From positions 62,001-126,000 of the forward strand of contig NZ_JAQSDL010000090.1 of assembly GCF_029945895.1 (NCBI RefSeq): 64,000 nt of DNA. Direction: 5' to 3'. Shown here piece after piece: positions 34,405 to 44,702 of the stretch (its first letter is position 1; every line of letters starts with the position of its first letter). A model generated the notes under the pieces. The model made no database searches. It had not been told where the DNA came from and was given only the letters and a program-made list of their open reading frames with translations. Position numbers and translations under genes: made by a program. The stretch comes from Polaromonas sp. Lineage in GTDB: Bacteria; Pseudomonadota; Gammaproteobacteria; Burkholderiales; Burkholderiaceae_C.

Positions 34405-34938
34405 ATGAACGTTGTTGCATTTGCCGGTTATTCCGGATCGGGAAAAACCACCCTGGTGGAAAGCCTGATTCCCGCGCTCAGGCTGCGCGGTTTGCGGGTG
34501 TCGGTCGTCAAACACGCCCACCACAGCTTCGACATCGACCAGCCGGGCAAGGACACGTACCGCCACCGCCAGGCCGGCGCTTTTGAGGTGGTCGTGGCCT
34601 CGGACAACCGGCTGGCGCTGATGCGCGAGTTCGAGCAGCCGCGGGCACTTTCGGTGCACCACCTGATCGCCGAGCTGTACGAGGGCGTGGACTGGGTGCT
34701 GGTGGAGGGTTTCAAGAGCAGCGACCTGCTCAAGGTGGAGGTCTGGCGCGCCGACTCCGGCAAACCGGCGCGTTACCCGGACGACGATTTTGTGGTCGCG
34801 ATTGCCACCGACTCGCCGGACCGCCTGCCCGAAACCACCCTCAGGCCGGTGCTGGATTTGAACGACCCCGATGCTGTCGCGGGCTGGTTGATCGAGAATC
34901 AGGAACGATTTGTCTACTGCGCCGAGTTGTATGCATGA
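34405..34938 (+). CDS. mobB: Molybdopterin-guanine dinucleotide biosynthesis protein B
   Basis: A GTP-binding P-loop protein that assists MobA in attaching GMP to molybdopterin. It has 177 residues. Walker A is GYSGSGKTTLVESL at the N-terminus, followed by KHAHHSFDIDQPGKDTYRHR and VDWVLVEGFKSSDLLKVEV, which are family hallmarks. It is the first gene of the mobB-moeA-moaD-moaE set and overlaps moeA by four bases. Confidence 0.93.
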   Translation: MNVVAFAGYSGSGKTTLVESLIPALRLRGLRVSVVKHAHHSFDIDQPGKDTYRHRQAGAFEVVVASDNRLALMREFEQPRALSVHHLIAELYEGVDWVLVEGFKSSDLLKVEVWRADSGKPARYPDDDFVVAIATDSPDRLPETTLRPVLDLNDPDAVAGWLIENQERFVYCAELYA

Positions 34939-36197
34939 ACGCTTCCGCCGCCTCCTCCGAAAAACCTGCGACGCGCCCGCCGCTTAAGGCCCTCGACGAG
35001 GCACTGGCCGAACTGCTCGGCCGCGCCGTGCCACTGGCCGGCAGCGACACGGTGTCCACCTTCGACGCCGACGGACGGGTGCTGGCCGAAGACGTGGTTT
35101 CGGCGCTGCAGGTACCGCCTGACGACAACAGCGCCATGGACGGTTACGCGGTGCGCAGTACCGAGATGGCCGACGAAGGCGTGGTGCTGCGTGTGTCGCA
35201 GCGGATTGCAGCCGGCAGCAGCGGCAGTGCGCTCGAGCCAGGCACGGTTGCCCGCATTTTTACCGGCGCGCCGATTCCGGCCGGGGCCGACGCGGTGGTG
35301 ATGCAGGAAGACTGCGTGCCGCTCGCCGACCGCGAAGGGTATGTCAGTGTCCGCCAGCTTCCGCGGCCCGGCCAATGGATTCGCCGCGCCGGCGAAGACG
35401 TCACGCGCGGAGCCACGGTGCTCTCAAAAGGGGAGCGTCTCACGCCCGCGGCGCTTGGGCTGGTGGCCAGTATTGGCATGGATCGGCTGCAGGTGGCGCG
35501 GCGCCCGCGGGTGGCGCTGTTTTCCACCGGCGACGAACTCGTGATGCCCGGCGACGTGGCGCCTGCGCAGATGCGGCCCGGCGCCATCTACAACTCCAAC
35601 CGGTTCTTCCTGCGTGCCCTGCTGTTGCGTCTGGGCTGCGAGGTCAGCGACCTGGGCATCGTGCCGGACAAGCGTGAAGCCACGCTGGACGCGTTGCGCA
35701 GCGCCAGCCAGGCGCATGACCTGATCCTGACCAGTGGCGGCGTGTCCGTTGGGGAAGAGGACCACATCAAGCCGGCCGTGCAGCAGCTCGGCTCGCTCGA
35801 CCTCTGGCAGATTGCCATGAAGCCGGGCAAGCCCTTTGCCTATGGCCGCGTCGGTGCTGCGCACTTCATGGGACTGCCGGGCAACCCGGTTTCCAGCTTC
35901 CTGACCTTTCTGCTGCTGGTGCAGCCCTTCCTGCTCAGGCTCCAGGGGGTGACGGATGTTGCTCCAAAGTCGATAGCGGCTACCGCCCATTTCACCTGGT
36001 CCCGGGCCGATAAACGCCGTGAATTCCTGCGCGTGCGGCACAACACCGCTGGCGGGCTGGACCTGTTTTCCAACCAGAGTTCGGGCGTGCTGACTTCGGC
36101 CGTCTGGGGTGACGGCGTGGTGGACAACCCGTCGGGCCAGACCATCGCGCATGGCGACACCGTGCGTTTCATCGCTTTTTCACAGTGGCTGGCATGA
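34935..36197 (+). CDS. moeA: Molybdopterin molybdenumtransferase MoeA
   Basis: MoeA inserts molybdate into adenylylated molybdopterin. It has 420 residues, close to E. coli MoeA (411). Motifs are DNSAMDGYAVR, AGEDVTRGATVLSKGERL, the MoCF-domain TSGGVSVGEEDHIKPAV and GLPGNPVSSFLTF. The start overlaps mobB (ATGA). The stop TGA is duplicated by insertion of a 236-bp element, which split what appears to have been an ATGA overlap with moaD. Confidence 0.95.
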   Translation: MNASAASSEKPATRPPLKALDEALAELLGRAVPLAGSDTVSTFDADGRVLAEDVVSALQVPPDDNSAMDGYAVRSTEMADEGVVLRVSQRIAAGSSGSALEPGTVARIFTGAPIPAGADAVVMQEDCVPLADREGYVSVRQLPRPGQWIRRAGEDVTRGATVLSKGERLTPAALGLVASIGMDRLQVARRPRVALFSTGDELVMPGDVAPAQMRPGAIYNSNRFFLRALLLRLGCEVSDLGIVPDKREATLDALRSASQAHDLILTSGGVSVGEEDHIKPAVQQLGSLDLWQIAMKPGKPFAYGRVGAAHFMGLPGNPVSSFLTFLLLVQPFLLRLQGVTDVAPKSIAATAHFTWSRADKRREFLRVRHNTAGGLDLFSNQSSGVLTSAVWGDGVVDNPSGQTIAHGDTVRFIAFSQWLA

Positions 36198-36433
36198 ACC
36201 TAGATTCCTCAGTTGAACGCGCCCGAGTGGGTCCTTGGTGGCGCGTCTGGCAAGGCGTGACAACGCGGCAGGCTACTGCCTGCAAGGCGGAGCAACGCAG
36301 TCAGGCGTGGCGTCAAGGGCTCAATCGGGTGCGTAGCGCTACCGCCCAAATGGTGACGGTGTTCGTGTCTGAGGAAGTGAGTGTTTATGCGGCTTGCCCA
36401 GCGATTACAAGCGGTCAACTGAGGAATCTAGGT
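36198..36433. mobile_element. MITE-like element with 19-bp perfect terminal inverted repeats
   Basis: The ends are ACCTAGATTCCTCAGTTGA and its exact reverse complement. A 3-bp direct repeat, TGA, flanks the element (36195-36197 and 36434-36436). The 236-bp interior encodes no credible protein. It contains a GCAGGC-TACT-GCCTGC hairpin, so movement must have depended on a transposase in trans. I do not recognise the parent IS family. The insertion point is the moeA stop/moaD start overlap. Confidence 0.85.
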
Positions 36434-36684
36434 TGAAGATCACCATCAGGTATTTCGCTTCCGTGCGTGAAGCCATCGGGCAGGGCAGCGAGCAGATCGA
36501 CACCCTGGCGGGCAGTTTGGCTGCCTTGCGCGACGAGCTGATGACGCGCGGCCCGGCCTATGCCGAGGCGCTGGCGCGCGGCAAGTCGGTGCGCATGGCG
36601 CTCAACCAGGTCATGAGCGACGAGTCGGCGGCGCTGACGGACGGCTGCGAGGTTGCGTTTTTCCCGCCGGTGACCGGGGGCTGA
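36433..36684 (+). CDS. moaD: Molybdopterin synthase small subunit MoaD
   Basis: A ubiquitin-like sulfur carrier of 83 residues, ending in the required Gly-Gly (FPPVTGG) that is thiocarboxylated for molybdopterin synthesis. The native ATG seems to have been lost to the MITE. The codon now in that place is TTG, made from the element end plus the target duplication. It is preceded by GAGGA at a 7-base spacing that comes from the element's inverted repeat. An in-frame ATG at 36394 inside the element would add 13 residues. MoaE follows after one base. Confidence 0.85.
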   Translation: MKITIRYFASVREAIGQGSEQIDTLAGSLAALRDELMTRGPAYAEALARGKSVRMALNQVMSDESAALTDGCEVAFFPPVTGG

Positions 36685-36685
36685 C

Positions 36686-37246
36686 ATGAGCCCGCGGGTC
36701 CACATCCAGACGGCGGATTTCAATCTCGCGCAGGAAGTCGAGCGGCTGCGCGCGAACGATAAACGCGTCGGCGCCGTGTGCACCTTCACGGGCACCGTAC
36801 GTGACCGCAATATGGCCCCCACGCTTGTCGCTTCGCGTACTTCGCTGCCCCCCGAGGGGGCTGAACTTGCTCGGGGCGGCCCGTCGCTGCGTTCGACGGC
36901 TGTGCCCGAAGTGCTTTCCATGGAGCTTGAGCACTACCCCGGCATGACGGAAAAAGCCATCGAAGCCATGATTGACGAGGCCATGGTGCGCTTCGATATT
37001 TTTGGCGCCCGCGTCATCCACCGGGTCGGTCTGCTGCAGCCGCTGGACCAGGTGGTGATGGTGGCGGTGACCTCGGCACACCGCGGCGAGAGTTTCAAGG
37101 CCTGCGAGTTCCTGATGGACTACCTCAAGACCCAGGCACCGTTCTGGAAAAAAGAGCAGACGCCGGAGGGGGCGCGCTGGGTCGATGCGCGAGTCAGCGA
37201 CGACGCGGCGCTGGCCAGGTGGGGCATCCAGGCCTCCAACGTTTAG
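36686..37246 (+). CDS. moaE: Molybdopterin synthase catalytic subunit MoaE with repeat-encoded insertion
   Basis: MoaE joins two MoaD thiocarboxylates to make molybdopterin. This version has 186 residues against about 150 usually. Family motifs are FTGTVRDRN, LEHYPGMTEKAIEAM, VIHRVG, VTSAHRGESFKACEFLMDY and KTQAPFWKKE. Between DRN and LEHYPG there are about 29 extra residues. They are encoded by a copy of the GCCCCC-CGA-GGGGGC dispersed repeat whose length preserves the frame. The insertion falls at a loop rather than in a catalytic motif, so activity may be retained; that is inference. Confidence 0.9.
   Translation: MSPRVHIQTADFNLAQEVERLRANDKRVGAVCTFTGTVRDRNMAPTLVASRTSLPPEGAELARGGPSLRSTAVPEVLSMELEHYPGMTEKAIEAMIDEAMVRFDIFGARVIHRVGLLQPLDQVVMVAVTSAHRGESFKACEFLMDYLKTQAPFWKKEQTPEGARWVDARVSDDAALARWGIQASNV
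36813..36886. repeat. GCCCCC-CGA-GGGGGC dispersed repeat inside moaE, copy 3
   Basis: A full 74-bp copy (GGCCCCCACGC to GGCGGCCCGTCGC) closely matching the one at 19527. It is translated in frame as part of MoaE. Confidence 0.85.
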
Positions 37247-37267
37247 ACGCCCCAGGGTTCACATACC

Positions 37268-37325
37268 CCGTTCGGGCTGAGCCTGTCGAAGCCTTGCAGC
37301 CCTTCGACAAGCTCAGGGTGAACGG
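37268..37325. repeat. Inverted CCGTTCGGGCTGAGC repeat after moaE
   Basis: Arms CCGTTCGGGCTGAGCCTGTC and its imperfect complement ending GGGTGAACGG form a hairpin about 22 bp past moaE. A related palindrome is at 61690. It may serve as a Rho-independent-like terminator or an mRNA end stabiliser. Confidence 0.75.
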
Positions 37326-37344
37326 ATCTGACCGAGCAGCTTGC

Positions 37345-37839
37345 TCAGGCTTCGGTGCGGGCTTTCTGGTCCGGCGGCACAAAGGCGGCGCGAGCGTCGT
37401 TTTCCAGCCCTTTGGCCAGCAGCTGCAACAGCTCCACCAGCTGAGCCTGCTGGGCCTTGCTCAGTGGTGCCATCAGGCGGTCGTAGGCCCGGTCGGCCGG
37501 TTCCTGCGCCTGCTGGAGCAGCTCCAGCCCTTCGGCCGACAGCGACACCGCCAGATTACGCCGGCTCGCTGGCGCCGGTGCTCGCTCTATCAGGCCCCGC
37601 GTTTCGAGGCCGCGCAGCACGCGCAGCACCGTCACTTTGTCGAAGCCCAGCGCGCGCGCCAAAGTGGACTGGTCCAGCCCCGGGGTTGCGCGCAGCACAC
37701 TGAGCACGCCGAACTGTGCCGGCGTCAGCCCCACGCTGCGGCATTCGTCCTCGAAAACCGCGGTCGATATCTGATGCGCCCGGCGCAGCAGGAAGCCGGG
37801 GCGCGCGTAAAGTTGGGTCAGGTGATGGAAGGCGGGCAC
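37345..37839 (-). CDS. MarR family regulator
   Basis: A 164-residue winged-helix regulator with a recognition region in DQSTLARALGFDKVTVLRVLRGL and a wing APASRRNLAVSLSAEG. It is divergent from a Bug-family binding protein gene with a 16-bp imperfect palindrome between. It probably controls the downstream Bug/flavin monooxygenase genes in response to an aromatic ligand. That role is inferred from position. Confidence 0.87.
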   Translation of the reverse strand: MPAFHHLTQLYARPGFLLRRAHQISTAVFEDECRSVGLTPAQFGVLSVLRATPGLDQSTLARALGFDKVTVLRVLRGLETRGLIERAPAPASRRNLAVSLSAEGLELLQQAQEPADRAYDRLMAPLSKAQQAQLVELLQLLAKGLENDARAAFVPPDQKARTEA

Positions 37840-37915
37840 GGCAGTAAAAAGTTCTCGTCAGCAGGTTGATCTAAGGGAATTCATGGATTGTGCCTTGTCG
37901 CTGCAAGCCAATAAT

Positions 37916-37931
37916 GGTTAGCATGCAAACC
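37916..37931. promoter_or_regulatory. Probable MarR operator
   Basis: GGTTAGCATGCAAACC is a 16-bp palindrome with one mismatched pair. It lies 15 bp before the Bug gene start, where bound repressor would block transcription or initiation. Confidence 0.58.
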
Positions 37932-37945
37932 TAAAAGGATGTTTG

Positions 37946-38950
37946 ATGCAGATCAGTATTTCTCCACGTCGCAGGCTCGCAGTCAAGCTGGGGCTCCTGC
38001 TGGCGGCTGCCGGCGCCAGCGCGGGTGTTCTGGCCCAGGGCGCCCAGGCGCCGGTCCTGCCGCAGGCGCCGATTCGCCTGATCGTGCCTTTCACGCCGGG
38101 AACCGGCATTGACCTGATTGCCCGCACCGTGGGCCCGCGGCTGTCCGAGCGCCTGGGGCGGCCGGTGGTGGTGGACAACCGTGCCGGCGCGTCCGGCAAC
38201 ATCGGCACCGAGGCCGTGGTGCGCGCCGCGCCCAACGGCTCGACCTTGCTGGTGACGGTCAACACGCTGGTGATGAACGCCAGCCTCTACCCGCAGCTGA
38301 CTTTTGATCCGGTGAAGGACCTGACCCCGGTGACGCTGACCAGCTGGGGCCAGCTGCTGCTGGTGGCCAACCCCAAGACCGGTTTCAAAAGCGCTTCGGA
38401 CCTGGTGGCGGCCGCCCGCAAAACCCCGGGCCGCATCAACTACGGCTCGCCCGGTGTCGGCACGCCGCACCACCTGGCGATGGAGCTGTTCAAGACCACG
38501 GCGGGTGTGTTTGTCACGCACATCCCTTACCGCGGCACGGGGCCGGCACTGACCGACCTGCTGGGCGGCCAGATCGAAACCATGTTCCTGCCCATCCACG
38601 TGGCGCTGCCGCATGTGAAGTCCGGCCGGCTGGTGGCGCTGGGGATCGGCAGCGACAAGCGCCACGCGCTGCTGCCCGAAGTGCCGACGCTGGTCGAGGC
38701 CAAAGCCGGCAAGGTCAACGTGGACATGTGGTACGGCATTTTTGCGCCACCGGGCACCTCGCCCGAACTGGTTGCCCTGTACAACCGCGAGATCCGCGAG
38801 ATCCTGCTGAGCGACGAGGTCAAAAAGGCTTTCCAGACCCAGGGCATGGACCCGACGGGAAGCACGCCGGGCGAGTTCAAAAGCCTGGTCGAGCTGGATG
38901 CGAAGCGCTGGGCCGGCCTGATCCAGGCCCAGGGCATCACCGCCAACTGA
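37946..38950 (+). CDS. Bug/TctC-family periplasmic solute-binding protein
   Basis: An extracytoplasmic carboxylate receptor of the tripartite tricarboxylate family, 334 residues. A signal peptide (about 1-31, RRRLAVKLGLLLAAAGASAG) precedes the typical IRLIVPFTPGTGIDLIAR and VVVDNRAGASGNIGTEAV, where the aspartates that bind the ligand carboxyl group through water usually lie. ATG 37946 has AAGGA eight bases upstream; a TTG one codon earlier is less likely. No TctA/TctB permease is near, as is common for the many orphan Bug proteins in Burkholderiales. It precedes a flavin monooxygenase. Confidence 0.9.
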   Translation: MQISISPRRRLAVKLGLLLAAAGASAGVLAQGAQAPVLPQAPIRLIVPFTPGTGIDLIARTVGPRLSERLGRPVVVDNRAGASGNIGTEAVVRAAPNGSTLLVTVNTLVMNASLYPQLTFDPVKDLTPVTLTSWGQLLLVANPKTGFKSASDLVAAARKTPGRINYGSPGVGTPHHLAMELFKTTAGVFVTHIPYRGTGPALTDLLGGQIETMFLPIHVALPHVKSGRLVALGIGSDKRHALLPEVPTLVEAKAGKVNVDMWYGIFAPPGTSPELVALYNREIREILLSDEVKKAFQTQGMDPTGSTPGEFKSLVELDAKRWAGLIQAQGITAN

Positions 38951-38957
38951 TCTGCTC

Positions 38958-39012
38958 CTGAATACATAGCTGGTGGCGCCCGCCCGGCAAGGGCTGGCAG
39001 CCATTTTTGTCC
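38958..39012 (+). repeat. ATAGCTGC-type repeat before the flavin monooxygenase gene
   Basis: CATAGCTGGTGGCGCCCGCC then AAGGGCTGGCAGCC. It lies in the 90-bp gap after the Bug gene. Confidence 0.65.
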
Positions 39013-39040
39013 ATACATCGGGGAAACCCACGGGAACACC

Positions 39041-40279
39041 ATGAAGATTGCCATCGTCGGCGGCGGCATAGGCGGGCTGAGCCTGGCGCTTGCGCTGCAT
39101 CAGCGCGGCATCCGCAGCGAGGTTTTTGAAACCGTGCCGGAAGTCAGGGAACTCGGCGTCGGCATCACGCTGCTGCCGCACGCCATGCGCGAACTGGCGG
39201 CGCTCGGCCTGCAGGGCCAGGTCGAAGCCGTCGGCATCGAAAACGAGGAAAGCGTGTTTTTCAACCGCTTCGGCCAGTTCATCTACAAGGAGCCGCGCGG
39301 CCGCCACGCCGGCTACGCCTTGCCCGAGATCGGCCTTCCGCGCGGCAAGCTGCACCGGCTGCTCTACGAGGCGGCGCTCGAGCGCCTGAGCCCCGACGCC
39401 GTCCACACCAACCGCCGCTGCGTGCAGGTGGAGCAGGACGAGAGCGGCGCCACCCTGCATTTCACGCAGACCTCCAGCGGCACGAGCCTGCCGCCGGTGA
39501 AAGCCGACGTGGTGATTGCCTGCGACGGCGTCAACTCCACGCTGCGGCGCCAGTTCTATCCCGACGAGAAAGTTGCGTTTGCGGGCATCAACACCTGGCG
39601 CGGCGTGACGCGGCACAAACCCATCCTCACCGGCCGCAGCTACATGCGTGTGGGTTCCATCGACACCGGCAAGATGGTGATTTACCCCATCGTCGACAAG
39701 CTCGACGACGAGGGCCACCAGCTGATCAACTGGGTTGCCGAAATCCAGCGGGACAACGCCGCCATGAACGACTGGAACCAGAAGGGCGATTTGAAGGATT
39801 TCCTCGGCATCTTCAAGGACTGGCGTTTCCCCTGGCTGGATGTGGCAGCGCTGATCGCCAACGCCGAGCAGATCCTCGAGTACCCCATGGTCGACAAGGA
39901 CCCGGTGCCGCAGTGGACCTTCGGCCGTGTGACCTTGCTGGGCGACGCGGCCCATCCGATGTACCCGCGCGGCTCCAACGGCTCGGCCCAGGCCCTGATC
40001 GACGCGCGCGTACTGGCCGAACAGCTGGCGCTGCATGCCGGTGCTGATGCACGGGCCGCACTGCAGGCTTACGAGCAGTTGCGGCTGCCCCCGACCGCCA
40101 ACATCGTGCTGACGAACCGCTCGGTGCCGCCCGACTTCATCAACATCAAGGTCGATGCGCTGAGCGGCGGCAAGCCGTTTGCGAACATCGACGAGCTGAT
40201 CAGCCAGCAGGAACTGCGCGCGATATCGGACCACTACAAGCAGGTGGCCGGCTTCTCGCTGGAAGCGGGCAGGAAGTAG
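39041..40279 (+). CDS. Flavin-dependent aromatic monooxygenase (PhzS-like)
   Basis: A 412-residue class A flavoprotein. The FAD motif is IAIVGGGIGGLSLALALH, a DG motif is VVIACDGVNSTLRRQF, and the GD motif is LLGDAAHPMYPRGSNGSAQA, whose GSNGxxQA extension is typical of PhzS-type and related monooxygenases. It should hydroxylate an aromatic or heteroaromatic acid using NAD(P)H and O2. It lies behind a Bug protein and a divergent MarR gene, which suggests a small uptake-plus-hydroxylation unit. The substrate is unknown. Confidence 0.82.
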   Translation: MKIAIVGGGIGGLSLALALHQRGIRSEVFETVPEVRELGVGITLLPHAMRELAALGLQGQVEAVGIENEESVFFNRFGQFIYKEPRGRHAGYALPEIGLPRGKLHRLLYEAALERLSPDAVHTNRRCVQVEQDESGATLHFTQTSSGTSLPPVKADVVIACDGVNSTLRRQFYPDEKVAFAGINTWRGVTRHKPILTGRSYMRVGSIDTGKMVIYPIVDKLDDEGHQLINWVAEIQRDNAAMNDWNQKGDLKDFLGIFKDWRFPWLDVAALIANAEQILEYPMVDKDPVPQWTFGRVTLLGDAAHPMYPRGSNGSAQALIDARVLAEQLALHAGADARAALQAYEQLRLPPTANIVLTNRSVPPDFINIKVDALSGGKPFANIDELISQQELRAISDHYKQVAGFSLEAGRK

Positions 40280-40298
40280 GGCGGGCAGGACAGGTTCG

Positions 40299-40318
40299 GG
40301 CCGGCGCAAACGCCGGCC
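40299..40318. terminator. GGCCGGCG-CAAA-CGCCGGCC hairpin between converging genes
   Basis: A perfect 8-bp GC stem with a 4-nt loop between two convergent stop codons. No clear T run follows; it is probably a bidirectional terminator. Confidence 0.55.
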
Positions 40319-40339
40319 TCCCTCCGAAAACACCGGTTT

Positions 40340-40963
40340 TCAGTTCAGGTACTTGGGCCGGGCCAGGTCGGGCGTCAGGTCGGCGGGCTCGGTGTCCGGC
40401 GCGGTGTCCTGGACCAGTGCCAGGGCATCATCAGACGGCGGTGCTGCGGCTGTCGGCACCGCGAGCCACTGCGAGCGCTTAACGCCCTGGTGCAGCAGGT
40501 GCAGCAGGCCGTTGCTCAGTTGCGCATCCATCATCACCTGGAAGTCCCGCACCGTGGCTTGCCCGGGCAATTTTTCAAACAGCTGCAGGCGCAGCTGGCC
40601 ATTGCCCACCGGGGTGACCTTGACCTCGGTCAGCAGCAAGGGCTCGGGGCCCACCGCCACGTCGGCGGGCGGGCCGGGCTGGTCGAAGTAAGGGGTTTCA
40701 AAGTCTCCGCTGCGCAGGGCCGCTTCCTTCTGGAAGCTCGTCAGCAGCTGGCCACGCTGCTCGTCCAGGCTGGTGGCGGCCCCTTCGGGGGTGGCCGCCT
40801 TGCGGGTCTGGTCGGCCGCGGTTTTGTCGAGCACGGGCAGCAAGGCCAGCGCCAGGCGCCGGGTGAGCCAGGCGCGCAACTCGCCGCCTTCCTTGCCGTT
40901 GATGCGGATCATCAGGCGGTCCTGCTCCTGGACGTAACTGACCGACACCTGGTGAATGTTCAT
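40340..40963 (-). CDS. Conserved hypothetical protein
   Basis: A 207-residue soluble protein with no domain I can name. The N-terminal half is amphipathic with a DRLMIRINGKEGGELRAWLTRR segment, which looks like the common start of a family found in Comamonadaceae (recollection). The middle has a TEVKVTPVGNGQLRLQLFE beta-rich stretch, and the C-terminal tail is Pro/Ala/Asp-rich and probably disordered. There is no signal peptide or membrane helix. It is divergent from clpB, with an FNR-like palindrome 36 bp before its start. Confidence 0.75.
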   Translation of the reverse strand: MNIHQVSVSYVQEQDRLMIRINGKEGGELRAWLTRRLALALLPVLDKTAADQTRKAATPEGAATSLDEQRGQLLTSFQKEAALRSGDFETPYFDQPGPPADVAVGPEPLLLTEVKVTPVGNGQLRLQLFEKLPGQATVRDFQVMMDAQLSNGLLHLLHQGVKRSQWLAVPTAAAPPSDDALALVQDTAPDTEPADLTPDLARPKYLN

Positions 40964-40999
40964 GACGCTATTTTAGTCCGCTGCCTGTTGTCGGGGTGC

Positions 41000-41013
41000 T
41001 TGATCTCCGTCAA
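41000..41013. promoter_or_regulatory. FNR/CRP-type palindrome
   Basis: TTGATCTCCGTCAA matches the FNR-class consensus TTGAT-N4-ATCAA at 9 of 10 defined positions. It lies inside a longer hairpin (GGGTG...CACCC) between the hypothetical gene and clpB. Which direction it serves, if any, is open. Confidence 0.45.
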
Positions 41014-41089
41014 GCCGCACCCGGGCCGGGCTGTGCATAAAGGGAAGGACCTCCACAGGATGCATCAACCCGGTTGTGAGCAGGGGCTA

Positions 41090-41117
41090 TTGAAAAGCCC
41101 CGGGTTCAGCCCCAGAT
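41090..41117 (+). promoter_or_regulatory. Heat-shock (sigma-32) promoter of clpB
   Basis: TTGAAA at 41090-41095 and CCCCAGAT at 41110-41117 are spaced by 14 bases. This is close to the RpoH consensus CTTGAAA ... CCCCATNT. The predicted start site is about 25 bases before the clpB ATG. Confidence 0.75.
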
Positions 41118-41147
41118 CTTCAACAATCAAATTCACCAAGGGACGCC

Positions 41148-43748
<2,601 letters not shown>

Positions 43749-43780
43749 GCCATCGATGAGCCCTGGAGGTGGCGCAGGTT

Positions 43781-43848
43781 GCTATTGAATCAGTAGCTGC
43801 TTGCGCCCGTCCCTCTAGGGCTACAGGCACTTTTCATTCAATTTTCCG
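43781..43848 (+). repeat. ATAGCTGC-type repeat between clpB and the dehydrogenase gene
   Basis: GCTATTGAATCAGTAGCTGC then TTGCGCCCGTCCCTCTAGGG. The following 45 bp and the 3' end of the dehydrogenase gene are also similar to 48262-48439, so these are parts of one duplicated segment. Confidence 0.75.
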
Positions 43849-43892
43849 GTAGAGACGCAGGCCGACCGGGCCCCGTGTGCCTGACAACGACC

Positions 43893-44702
43893 CTACTGCG
43901 CCGTCCAGCCGCCATCGACAGGCAGTGACACGCCCGTCAGGTTGTGCGCGGCGGGTTCGCACAGCCAGCTGACGACCCGCGCAATCTCGTCCGGCAGCGA
44001 GGTGCGCTGGCTGGGCTGTTTTTCCTTGAGTAGGTCGCGGATGGCGGCTTCGCGGCCGGTACCCAGTTGCCCGGCCCGAGCGTCGATTTGCGGCTGGATG
44101 ATGGCGGTTTCGGTCCAGCCGGGACAGATGCAGTTGACCGTGACGCCGCCGCTTTCGCGGCTGCCGGCGCTGGCGTATTCCAGCGCAGCCACACGGCTCA
44201 TGCCGACCATGCCGAACTTGGCAGCCACATAGGGCGCCTTGTGGACGGACGCCACCAGGCCGTGCACCGAGGCGATGTTGATCACCCGGCCGTAGCCGCG
44301 GCTGGCCATCTGCGGCAGCGCCAGACGCATGGTGTCGAACGCGGCCGACAGGTTGATGGCGATGATGTCGTCCCAGGTGGCGCGCGGCATGTCGGCCAGA
44401 GGGGCCGTGTGCTGGATGCCGGCGTTGTTGACCAGGATGTCGAGCGGGCCCGAGGCCAGCACGGTCTCCATCATCAGCTGCACCTGGCTCGCGTCGCGCA
44501 GGTTGTGTGTCAGCACCTCCACTGCGGGTGCGCCTGCTTCCAGCACGGCAGCGCGTGCCTCGCGCTCCAGCGTGTCGGTGGCCAGGCCATGTATCACCAG
44601 CGTGCAGCCCTGACGGGCCAACTCACGGGCGATGGCCAGACCGATGCCCTGGAGCGAGCCGGTGACCAGGGCGCGGCGGCCCGTCAGGTTTTTCTCACTC
44701 AC
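43893..44702 (-). CDS. 3-hydroxybutyrate dehydrogenase-like short-chain dehydrogenase
   Basis: An NAD-dependent SDR of 269 residues. The cofactor motif is ALVTGSLQGIGLAIA, then NNAGIQHTAPLAD, and the catalytic Ser and Tyr-x3-Lys are in INIASVHGLVASVHKAPYVAAK. The NNAGIQHxAP and SVHG motifs are typical of D-3-hydroxybutyrate dehydrogenases, which link PHB breakdown to acetoacetate. The GTG start overlaps the preceding acyl-CoA ligase stop by four bases, so the two form an operon. A truncated copy of its 3' end lies at 48320. Confidence 0.87.
   Translation of the reverse strand: MSEKNLTGRRALVTGSLQGIGLAIARELARQGCTLVIHGLATDTLEREARAAVLEAGAPAVEVLTHNLRDASQVQLMMETVLASGPLDILVNNAGIQHTAPLADMPRATWDDIIAINLSAAFDTMRLALPQMASRGYGRVINIASVHGLVASVHKAPYVAAKFGMVGMSRVAALEYASAGSRESGGVTVNCICPGWTETAIIQPQIDARAGQLGTGREAAIRDLLKEKQPSQRTSLPDEIARVVSWLCEPAAHNLTGVSLPVDGGWTAQ

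Noticed and set aside
35950..35990. Possible further copy of the ATAGCTGC repeat in moeA
   Set aside because: Only a short core (GATAGC and GGCTAC) matches, MoeA length is normal there, and chance similarity cannot be excluded.
37268..37325. attC-like or integron site after moaE
   Set aside because: The palindrome recurs at 61690 without any integrase or cassette structure; it fits a dispersed hairpin repeat better.
37931..40333. 800-codon open frame opposite the Bug protein and flavin monooxygenase genes
   Set aside because: It spans two unrelated genes and their gap on the other strand; this is codon-bias shadowing.
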